A stretch of DNA of 64,000 bases from Microbacterium sp. Root166 (lineage in GTDB: Bacteria > Actinomycetota > Actinomycetes > Actinomycetales > Microbacteriaceae). The translations under genes and the position numbers were made by a program. The notes beneath the pieces are model-generated. The model had not been told where the DNA came from. It saw only the letters and a list, made by a program, of their open reading frames with translations, and did no database searches. Each line of letters begins with the position of its first letter. Position 1 is the stretch's first letter. The stretch covers positions 1 to 64,000 of the forward strand of contig NZ_LMGL01000004.1 in assembly GCF_001427145.1 (NCBI RefSeq). Reading direction: 5' to 3'. This document shows, in pieces, positions 52,207 to 59,007 of this stretch.

Positions 52207-53888
52207 CGCGCGGCCGCGGCATCCTGTCGATGCTCGTCCTCCTGCTCGCGGCGGTGCTGACTGCCTGCACCGGGCTGCCCACCAGCGGCACCGTGAACTA
52301 CGGCCTGGGCGCGGAGGACGCACCGGACTCGGACGAGGTGTCGTTCCTGCTCCCCGACCGTCCCCAGCCCGGCGCGACGCCCGAGGAGATCGTCGAGGGC
52401 TTCATCCGCGCCGGTTCGGGCCCGGGCCTCGCCGCCAACTGGGACCGCGCCCGGGAGTTCCTCACGAGGGAGTTCGCGGACGGCTGGGACCCTCGGGCAG
52501 GGGTGACCGTCGATCTCTTCGAGGACCGCGTGTACAGCGAGCCGCAGACCGGCGCGGTCACCCTCTCACTCCGCGCGGTCGCGACCGTGGACGACCAGGG
52601 CTCGTACGCGCCGGCCGAGGTGGGCGCCCGCACCTTGGCCTTCGAGCTGTTGCAGCGCGACGACGGCGAATGGCGCATCAGTGCCGCGCCCGACGGTGTC
52701 GTGCTCGGCCGTGACGAGTTCCCCCGGGTGTTCAACCGGTACTCGCTGATGTACTTCGATCCGACGGGGGAGTACCTCGTGCCCGACGCGCGCTGGTTCC
52801 CGCCGACCAATGCTCCGGCGCGGATCGCCGACGAGCTCGTCAACGGCGCGCCCAGCAGCTGGCTCGCCGAGTCGGTCGACTCGGCCTTCCCCGACGCCGT
52901 CGGTCTCGTTCCCGCGGTGCCGGTGACCGCGGGCGGGGTGGCCGAGGTGGATCTCAGCGAGGCTGCGCTCTCGGTGGACCCGCTGACGATGGACCGCATG
53001 TACACGCAGCTGCTGGAGAGCCTGAAGACCACCGGGGTCTCGTCGCTGCAGCTCGCCGTGGGGCTGACGCCGATCGAGGCGGAGGCGGTCCCGGTGCGCT
53101 CCACGCGCGTCGGCGGCGCGCCGCTGGTGCGGATCGAGGAGGGCTTCGGGTTCCTCACCGGCGACGAGCTGGACGAGATCGCCGGGCTCTCCGACATGAT
53201 CGAGCAGTATCCGGTGGTCGCCGTGCAGGTGGCGCCCGATCGGGACGTGGCCGCCGTACGCCTCACCTCGGGAGCCGTGATGCGGCTCGGTGCCGATCAG
53301 AGCTTCCAGACCCTCGACTCGCGCGCCGGGCTCGTGGATCCCACGATCGATCCCTTCGGCTTCATCTGGACGGTGCCGCGCGGTGCGCCGGCCGCCGTCC
53401 AGGCCCATGCCCCGGACGGCACGATCATCGAGGTGATCGATGCCTGGTCGGGCGCGACCGGCATCGAGGCCATGGCGGTCTCACGGGACGGCACCCGCAT
53501 GGCGGCGATCGTGACCACCGGGGGAACGACGGCACTCTGGGTCGCAGGCGTGGTCCGCGGCCCCGACAACGCGCTGCGCCTCGGCGATCCGGTGCAGCTC
53601 GGCGTCGTCGAGGGTGCCGGGCGCGGACTGGCGTGGCTCGACGACGGGTCGCTCGGCGTGCTGTCGAGCGGCGGCGAGGGGGCGGTCGTCCTCGAGCAGG
53701 TGGTCGGCGGGCTGCCGTCCACCACCACCGTCGCGGTGCCCATGGCGTCGATCGCCGGCGGAACGTCGCTGTCGAGCGTGCGACTTCGGGCCGAGGACGG
53801 GACCCTCTACGTGAACCGCGGAACGAGCTGGCAGCCGACGGCGACGGGCGTGCTGGTGCTCGCCACGCAGCAGGGCGCCCCGCAGTAG
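52203..53888 (+). CDS. lpqB: Lipoprotein LpqB
   Basis: The 561-residue lipoprotein has a signal peptide with lipobox LTAC (lipidated Cys22), an N-terminal domain, a GerMN domain (about 200-300, LTMDRMYTQLLESLKTTGV) and a C-terminal beta-propeller-like LpqB domain (about 330-560). In actinobacteria it is membrane-anchored outside the cell and tunes MtrB. The ATG at 52203 overlaps the mtrB stop, which fixes the start; a longer frame through mtrB is spurious. Confidence 0.95.
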   Translation: MTRGRGILSMLVLLLAAVLTACTGLPTSGTVNYGLGAEDAPDSDEVSFLLPDRPQPGATPEEIVEGFIRAGSGPGLAANWDRAREFLTREFADGWDPRAGVTVDLFEDRVYSEPQTGAVTLSLRAVATVDDQGSYAPAEVGARTLAFELLQRDDGEWRISAAPDGVVLGRDEFPRVFNRYSLMYFDPTGEYLVPDARWFPPTNAPARIADELVNGAPSSWLAESVDSAFPDAVGLVPAVPVTAGGVAEVDLSEAALSVDPLTMDRMYTQLLESLKTTGVSSLQLAVGLTPIEAEAVPVRSTRVGGAPLVRIEEGFGFLTGDELDEIAGLSDMIEQYPVVAVQVAPDRDVAAVRLTSGAVMRLGADQSFQTLDSRAGLVDPTIDPFGFIWTVPRGAPAAVQAHAPDGTIIEVIDAWSGATGIEAMAVSRDGTRMAAIVTTGGTTALWVAGVVRGPDNALRLGDPVQLGVVEGAGRGLAWLDDGSLGVLSSGGEGAVVLEQVVGGLPSTTTVAVPMASIAGGTSLSSVRLRAEDGTLYVNRGTSWQPTATGVLVLATQQGAPQ

Positions 53889-53982
53889 CGCCGCCTCCTC
53901 CCCAGCCGTCTGCTCGAGCACCCTGTGCCGGGTTCGACGCGGGGAGAGCGTGGGGCCGTGTCGTTCGCGCCACGGTGGACCG

Positions 53983-54678
53983 ATGGATGCCGCGCCCGCT
54001 CTCGCCGGGGTGATCCGTGCCGCCCTGAGCGAGGCCCTGGCGCTGATCATGCCGATCTGCTGCGCCGGCTGCGACGAACCCGACACGGGCCTGTGCGAGG
54101 CCTGCCGGGCTGCGCTTGCGCCGCGGACGCAGCGGCGCCTCCTCCGCGGTGTCGACGGCGATCTGCCGGTGTGGAGCGGCCTCGCCTTCGAAGGGGTACC
54201 GGCCCGCGTCATCCGGGCGCTGAAGGAGGACGGCCGCACCCCGCTCGCCGTGCACCTGGCGCCGGCGCTCGCCGCCGCCGCGGCACGCTTCGGATCCGGG
54301 GTCGTGTACGTGCCGATGCCGACCTCTCGGAGCAGCTACCGTCGCCGTGGCTATCGCGTGCCCGAGCTGATCGCGGCGAAAGCCCGCCTGCCGGTCGCGA
54401 CACTGCTGCGGACCGTCCGGCACGTGGGCGATCAGCGCGGTCTCGGACGCGGGGACCGTCGCCGCAACGTCGCGCTCAGCCTGCGCGGCGTCCGCGCGGA
54501 GGGGCGCCGGGTGGTCATCGTCGACGACGTCGTGACCACCGGGGCGAGTCTGGAAGAGGCCGTCCGCGCGCTGCGCGAGGCGGGCGCGCACGTCGTCGGC
54601 GCCGTCACGACAGCCGCCACCCCGCGACGCGTGAACGGTCGGCGACCTGCGGATGACGCATTCGAAACTCACAGGTGA
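53983..54678 (+). CDS. ComF-like phosphoribosyltransferase-domain protein
   Basis: The 231-residue protein has an N-terminal Cys cluster (PICCAGCDE and LCEACRAAL, a likely zinc ribbon) and a C-terminal phosphoribosyltransferase fold with VVYVPMPTSRSSYRRRGY and the PRPP loop VVIVDDVVTTGAS. This is the ComF family, named for DNA uptake in Bacillus but found widely with unclear role. It lies after lpqB and before hpf as in mycobacteria. ATG at 53983 is chosen to begin just before the hydrophobic helix and Cys cluster. Confidence 0.9.
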   Translation: MDAAPALAGVIRAALSEALALIMPICCAGCDEPDTGLCEACRAALAPRTQRRLLRGVDGDLPVWSGLAFEGVPARVIRALKEDGRTPLAVHLAPALAAAAARFGSGVVYVPMPTSRSSYRRRGYRVPELIAAKARLPVATLLRTVRHVGDQRGLGRGDRRRNVALSLRGVRAEGRRVVIVDDVVTTGASLEEAVRALREAGAHVVGAVTTAATPRRVNGRRPADDAFETHR

Positions 54679-54703
54679 CAGGCGAGCGGTGCGGGGCTAG
54701 CGT
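54675..54703 (+). promoter_or_regulatory. Predicted promoter of hpf
   Basis: GTGACA (54675-54680) and TAGCGT (54698-54703) are spaced by 17 bases. The -35 overlaps the comF stop. It gives a leader of about 57 bases holding a hairpin. Confidence 0.55.
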
Positions 54704-54725
54704 GGGGAACCACAAGGCGACTGAA

Positions 54726-54749
54726 GGTCCGCCCTTGGCCGGGCGGACC
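54726..54749 (+). repeat. Perfect hairpin in the hpf leader
   Basis: Nine-base arms GGTCCGCCC and GGGCGGACC enclose the loop TTGGCC. The hairpin ends six bases before the AGGAGG ribosome binding site (54756-54761), so it may influence translation or mRNA stability rather than stop transcription. Confidence 0.65.
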
Positions 54750-54766
54750 GGAACAAGGAGGCAGGG

Positions 54767-55426
54767 ATGGAAACCAGCATCGTCGGCGTGGGAGTGGGGA
54801 TCACTGATCGCTTTCGCTCCGTTGTCGAAGACAAGGCCACCCGCATCGAACACCTCGCCCAACGCGCTCAACGCGTTGATGTCAAGGTCACTCACCGTGC
54901 GTATCACAACGGCCGAGTCGAAGACGACACAGTCGAGCTGACGCTCACGGGGAAGGGCCCGATCGTCCGGGCCGAAGCCACGGACGGTGACAAGTTCGCC
55001 GCACTCGACCTGGCGGTCGACAAGCTGTGCGAACAGCTCCGCCGGGCCAAGGACAAGCGCGTGGATGCGCGCAACCACCCGCGCGGCGCCCACTTCGAAA
55101 AGGGCAGCGGCGCCATCCAGGGGATCGATGTGCAGCCGGCATCCCTCGACGTGCTCCGTGCCGTCGCCACCGGCGAGATCCCCGTGGTCACCGGCCCCGA
55201 GGCCGAGGAGGACTACACACCCGTCGTCATCCGCACGAAGGAGTTCGAGCCGGAGTGGATGTCGGTGGAAGAGGCGGTCGACCGCATGGAGCTGGTCGGC
55301 CACGACTTCTTCCTGTTCGTCGACGTCCGCACCGACCACCCGAGCGTCGTCTACCGCCGCAAGGGCTGGGACTACGGCGTGATCTCGCTCACGACCCAGA
55401 CCGCGCCGGAGGCCGTCGCCTCTTAG
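54767..55426 (+). CDS. hpf: Ribosome hibernation promoting factor, long form
   Basis: The 219-residue protein has the ribosome-binding domain (about 1-105: VGVGITDRFRSVVEDKATRIEHL, KVTHRAYHNGRVEDDTVELTL, KFAALDLAVDKLCEQLRRAKDK) and the C-terminal dimerisation domain (about 155-210: EFEPEWMSVEEAVDRMELVGHDFFLFVD, split here by function, and VVYRRKGWDYGVI). Long HPF joins two ribosomes into inactive 100S dimers in stationary phase or stress. AGGAGG precedes the ATG; followed by a strong terminator. secA, usual next gene in relatives, is not here. Confidence 0.96.
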   Translation: METSIVGVGVGITDRFRSVVEDKATRIEHLAQRAQRVDVKVTHRAYHNGRVEDDTVELTLTGKGPIVRAEATDGDKFAALDLAVDKLCEQLRRAKDKRVDARNHPRGAHFEKGSGAIQGIDVQPASLDVLRAVATGEIPVVTGPEAEEDYTPVVIRTKEFEPEWMSVEEAVDRMELVGHDFFLFVDVRTDHPSVVYRRKGWDYGVISLTTQTAPEAVAS

Positions 55427-55436
55427 GCAGCAGTAC

Positions 55437-55476
55437 ACAGGGATGCCCCGGCCTCGCGGTCGGGGCATCCCTCTGT
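55437..55476 (+). terminator. Hairpin terminator after hpf
   Basis: Ten-base perfect arms (55441-55450 GGATGCCCCG and 55461-55470) with a 10-base loop; the stem extends outward over ACAG/CTCTGT with a small bulge. It lies between convergent genes and starts ten bases after the hpf stop. Confidence 0.72.
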
Positions 55477-55522
55477 CGTCTTGCGGCCTGGTCGCCGGCC
55501 GAGCGTGGTCAGCCGAACGGGA

Positions 55523-56881
55523 TCAGCCGTCGAACATGCCGTCCATGAGGCCGCCGAGCACCATGCCGCCGAGGATGCCGCCCATGAGGCCGCTCCCCCC
55601 GCCGCCGCGGCCGCCGCCTCCCCAGCCCGGACCGCCGCCCCATTGGTCGGGCCCGCCCTGCGGCCGCGAGGAGTCGATGTCGCGCTGTGCGAGCTGAAGC
55701 GCCTCGCCCGCCAGGAAGGCGACTCTGCGAGACATCGCCATGGCCTGCTCGCGGTGGTCGTCGTCGATGGTCGTCGCAACGGATGCCGACGTGCCCAGGT
55801 AACGGTCGAGGTCGATGCGGATGCGCTCCGCCTCGGCCAGGCGCGTGCGCGCGTCGGCGCCGATCCAGCCGCGGTGGCCCGCGATCACGTCGCGCGCCAC
55901 GGCGAGCTGCCGGTCGCCGTCGTCGATGGAGTGGCGCACGTGCTCGAGCGGCGGAATCGGCCGCGCGGCCCGTTCGCGTGCGGCGGCGATCGCATCGTCG
56001 AGCCCGGCGTTCGCCGTGCGCAGGCGCGACAGGAGCGTGAACGGGTCGGCGTTGACGCCGGCGCCCGGAAGGGAGGCCAGGGCGGCCTGCAGCTCGGCGA
56101 TCGCGGCGCTGACGGCGGGGGTATGCGGTTCACGCAGCGCCACGGCGATGTCGTCGCGCGAGTCCTCGACGATCGCCGAGAGCGTCGACTCGGCGCGCAG
56201 CGCCTCGACCTCGAACGTCTCGACCGCGTCGATCAGCGTCGCCGCGCGACGGGCGGCCTCGGTGCACGCTTCGAGCGCCAGGTTGGCCTGCTCGCGCTGA
56301 CCGGCCTCGCGACGTCGCTCGGCGATCCCGGCGCTGTGCTCGGCGAACGAGAGCAGCTGCTCCGCCTCGGCCGGGTTGGCCTCGACCTGTGCGAGCGCGG
56401 ATGCCGAGTAGCGCGCCGCCAGGCGCTCCACGGTCTCGCGAGCGCCTGGCAGGCGGGTGCGGAGGCGCTCGGCGTCGGCGCGGACGCCGGCGATGATCTC
56501 GGGGGCGCGGCGCGCGCGCTCGATCGGGGCGGCCAGGGCCGACGTCCGGTCGTCGAGCAGATCCTCGGCCCACTCGCACAGCTGCACGATCCGCGCGTTG
56601 CGAGTACGCAGCTCTTCGGGGGTGTCGGGGATCTCGTCGTGGTTGAGCTGGTGGAGGTGGAAGGCCTCGGCGAGATGAGTGCGCACCGCCTCGAGCGCCT
56701 CGCGGAGGTCCTTCGTCGGCTCTGCCCCGAGTTCGATCTCGGCGAACGTGAGCTCGTCGGAGGTGACGCGGAGACGCTCATCGGCCGAGACGAGCGCCGC
56801 GCGCGCCTGGCGCGCCAGGTCGGCGTCCTGCGCCGCGAGTTCTTCGTTGTCACGCTTGCGTTTGCCCCAGAATCCGGCCAT
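55523..56881 (-). CDS. Helical coiled-coil protein with Gly-rich C-terminus (TPM-protein tail-like)
   Basis: The 452-residue protein is almost wholly charged, Ala/Glu/Arg-rich helix (residues about 10-395) with repeated heptad-like stretches, no signal peptide and no clear spans. It ends in a Gly-rich segment (GPGWGGGGRGGGGSG) and a short hydrophobic GGILGGMVLGGLMDG. That helix-plus-Gly tail is the C-terminal half of actinobacterial TPM-domain proteins, but the TPM domain, signal and membrane span are missing. I do not recognise a function. A TAGGAT box 6 bases before the ATG predicts a leaderless mRNA. Confidence 0.7.
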   Translation of the reverse strand: MAGFWGKRKRDNEELAAQDADLARQARAALVSADERLRVTSDELTFAEIELGAEPTKDLREALEAVRTHLAEAFHLHQLNHDEIPDTPEELRTRNARIVQLCEWAEDLLDDRTSALAAPIERARRAPEIIAGVRADAERLRTRLPGARETVERLAARYSASALAQVEANPAEAEQLLSFAEHSAGIAERRREAGQREQANLALEACTEAARRAATLIDAVETFEVEALRAESTLSAIVEDSRDDIAVALREPHTPAVSAAIAELQAALASLPGAGVNADPFTLLSRLRTANAGLDDAIAAARERAARPIPPLEHVRHSIDDGDRQLAVARDVIAGHRGWIGADARTRLAEAERIRIDLDRYLGTSASVATTIDDDHREQAMAMSRRVAFLAGEALQLAQRDIDSSRPQGGPDQWGGGPGWGGGGRGGGGSGLMGGILGGMVLGGLMDGMFDG

Positions 56882-56887
56882 ACCTCG

Positions 56888-56893
56888 ATCCTA
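56888..56893 (-). promoter_or_regulatory. -10 box predicting a leaderless mRNA (coiled-coil gene)
   Basis: On the minus strand TAGGAT ends 6 bases before the ATG at 56881. Confidence 0.45.
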
Positions 56894-56982
56894 TGGGCGG
56901 CGGCGGTGAGCAAGCTGTGCCACCGGCAGGCTGTGGACGCCGCGAGGCGTGTGCGCCGCCTCGACGCGGCGGTGCACGGCGT

Positions 56983-57040
56983 TTCGTCTGTGCGAAAGGG
57001 GCCTTCCGTGGCGGCGCGGGGTCGCATTCGCACAGATGAA
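56983..57040. repeat. Inverted repeat of unknown function
   Basis: TCTGTGCGAA (56987-56996) and TTCGCACAGA (57027-57036) are perfect 10-base arms 30 bases apart; with one G-T pair they extend to 14 bases (TTCGTCTGTGCGAA / TTCGCACAGATGAA). The repeat lies in the 256-base gap between the helicase end and the coiled-coil gene start, where no gene is seen. Confidence 0.55.
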
Positions 57041-57075
57041 CCGGGCGGTGCAACGGGCGGAGGCCGGAAACGGCG

Positions 57076-57114
57076 CGAGGCCCGGCTCCGGTGCGATCAC
57101 CGGGCCGAGCCTCG
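57076..57114 (-). terminator. Hairpin terminator of the DEAD-box helicase gene
   Basis: A long GC-rich stem with one mismatch and one bulge: CGAGGC pairs with GCCTCG at the base, CCGGTG with CACCGG next to the loop CGAT. It starts 24 bases beyond the helicase stop in its direction of transcription. Confidence 0.65.
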
Positions 57115-57137
57115 TGCGGGTGTGTCCTGACCGCGGG

Positions 57138-58913
57138 TCAGTCGCGGTGGCGCGGCTTGCGCGGACCGCGGTCGTCGTCGTCGCGGCGACGCCCGCCCGG
57201 GCCGCCGGTGTCGAGGCGCAGCTCGATCAACCGGCCCGAGATGCGGGTGTCGGTCAGCCGGTCGAGGGTGCCGCGGGGGAGGTCCGCAGGCAGCTCGACG
57301 AGCGAGAAGTCGGGCCGGATCTGGATCGCGCCGAAGTCGTCGCGGCGCAGGCCCCCCTCGTTGGCGAGCGCGCCGACGATCTGGCGGGGCTCGACGCGGT
57401 GGCGCTTGCCCACGGCGATGCGGTACGTCGCCATGCCGGCGCGGGCTTCGCGCGGCCGTCGCTCGGGGCGGTCGCCGCGGTCGTCGCGGTCGAAGCGGCC
57501 ACTGCGTTCCCGGTCGTCGCGCTCGCGCGGCTCGTACCGGGGACGCTCGGGCTCGGGCTCGAGGAGCAGCGGCGAGTCTCCCTGCGCCACGACGGCGAGG
57601 GCGGCGGCCACGTCAGCCTCGGGCACGTCATGGTTGCGGACGTAGTGCGCGACGATGTCGCGGAAGCGGTCGATGCGCTCGTTCTCGGCGAGGGCCGCGG
57701 TGATCCGGTCGTCGAAGCGCGATAGACGCGTTTCGTTGACTTCGTCGACGCTCGGCAGCTTCATCTCGGTGAGCTCCTGGCGGGTCGCGCGCTCGATGGC
57801 GCGGACCAGGCCGCGCTCGCGCGGGGTGACGAAGCTGATCGCGACGCCCGATCGCCCGGCGCGGCCGGTGCGCCCGATGCGGTGGACATACGACTCCGTG
57901 TCGGTCGGGATGTCGAAGTTCACCACGTGCGAGATGCGCTCGACGTCGAGGCCGCGGGCCGCAACGTCCGTGGCCACGAGGATGTCGAGCTTGCCCGACT
58001 TGAGCTGATTGACCGTGCGCTCGCGCTGCACCTGGGCGACGTCGCCGTTGATCGCGGCGGCGGAGTATCCGCGGGCGCGGAGCTTCTCGGCGATCTCCTC
58101 GGTGACGCTCTTGGTGCGGCCGAAGACGATCATGCCGTCGAAGTTCTCGACCTCGAGGATGCGCGTGAGCGCGTCCATCTTCTGCTGGAACGACACGACG
58201 AGGTAGCGCTGCGTCGTGTTCGAGGAGGTCGTGGTCTTGGACTTGACGGTGATCTCTTCGGGATCGTGCAGGTACTGCTGCGACATGCGGCGGATCTGCG
58301 CGGGCATGGTCGCGGAGAAGAGTGCGACCTGCTTGGTGTCGGGGGTCTTCGCGAGAATCGTCTCGACGTCCTCGGCGAAGCCCATCTTGAGCATCTCGTC
58401 GGCCTCGTCGAGCACGAGGTAGGTGAGCTCCGAGAGGTCGAGCGTGCCCTTCTCGAGGTGGTCCATGATGCGACCCGGGGTGCCGACGACGATGTGGACG
58501 CCGCGCCGCAGTGCGGACAACTGGATGCCGTAGCCCTGACCGCCGTAGATCGGGAGGACGTGCACGCCCTTGAGGTGTCCCGCGTACTTCTCGAACGCCT
58601 CGCACACCTGGAGCGCGAGCTCACGGGTCGGGGCCAGGACGAGTGCCTGCGGGTTCTTCTGGGAGAGGTCGAGCCGGTCGATGATCGGCAGCGCGAAGGC
58701 GGCCGTCTTGCCGGTTCCGGTCTGGGCCAGGCCGACGACGTCGCGACCCGCGAGGAGCGTGGGAATGGTGGCGGCCTGGATGGCCGAGGGGGTCTCGTAG
58801 CCGACGTCGCGCAGGGCCTTGAGCACCGCGTCGCCCAGTCCGAGGTCGGAGAATGTCATCGCTGCGGGCTCGGCGGGAGCCTCGGCCTCGATCTGGTCTT
58901 GGTCAGTGGACAC
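57138..58913 (-). CDS. deaD: DEAD-box RNA helicase (DeaD/CsdA type)
   Basis: The 591-residue helicase has the Q motif region (TFSDLGLGDAVLKALRDVGY), AQTGTGKT at 63-70 (motif I), APTRELALQV (Ia), TPGRIMDHL (Ib), VLDEADEML (II), LFSATMP (III), VATDVAARGLD (V) and HRIGRTGRAGRSG (VI). An Arg/Asp-rich linker (about 455-492) leads to a DbpA-type RNA-binding domain (ATYRIAVGKRHRVEPRQIVG, VELPADLPRG), then a basic tail. It unwinds RNA in ribosome assembly and cold adaptation. GTG at 58911-58913 with TACCCT five bases ahead. Confidence 0.94.
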   Translation of the reverse strand: MSTDQDQIEAEAPAEPAAMTFSDLGLGDAVLKALRDVGYETPSAIQAATIPTLLAGRDVVGLAQTGTGKTAAFALPIIDRLDLSQKNPQALVLAPTRELALQVCEAFEKYAGHLKGVHVLPIYGGQGYGIQLSALRRGVHIVVGTPGRIMDHLEKGTLDLSELTYLVLDEADEMLKMGFAEDVETILAKTPDTKQVALFSATMPAQIRRMSQQYLHDPEEITVKSKTTTSSNTTQRYLVVSFQQKMDALTRILEVENFDGMIVFGRTKSVTEEIAEKLRARGYSAAAINGDVAQVQRERTVNQLKSGKLDILVATDVAARGLDVERISHVVNFDIPTDTESYVHRIGRTGRAGRSGVAISFVTPRERGLVRAIERATRQELTEMKLPSVDEVNETRLSRFDDRITAALAENERIDRFRDIVAHYVRNHDVPEADVAAALAVVAQGDSPLLLEPEPERPRYEPRERDDRERSGRFDRDDRGDRPERRPREARAGMATYRIAVGKRHRVEPRQIVGALANEGGLRRDDFGAIQIRPDFSLVELPADLPRGTLDRLTDTRISGRLIELRLDTGGPGGRRRDDDDRGPRKPRHRD

Positions 58914-58939
58914 AGTTAAGGGTAGTGCGTCCCGCCTGA

Positions 58940-58986
58940 GAGACGACAGGATGCCGTGGCCCCCCGGTGCGGCATCCTGTCGTCTC
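58940..58986 (-). terminator. Strong hairpin terminator of the ABC transporter operon
   Basis: Perfect 17-base arms at 58940-58956 and 58970-58986 with a 13-base loop. It begins 21 bases beyond the stop of the FtsX-type permease gene on the minus strand and sits before the helicase start. Confidence 0.75.
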
Positions 58987-59007
58987 GGTCAGGGTGGGTC
59001 TTGCGCC

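Noticed and set aside
50583..53888. A longer LpqB reading through mtrB
   Set aside because: The lipoprotein signal starts at 52203 and overlaps the mtrB stop; the upstream part has no signal or domain.
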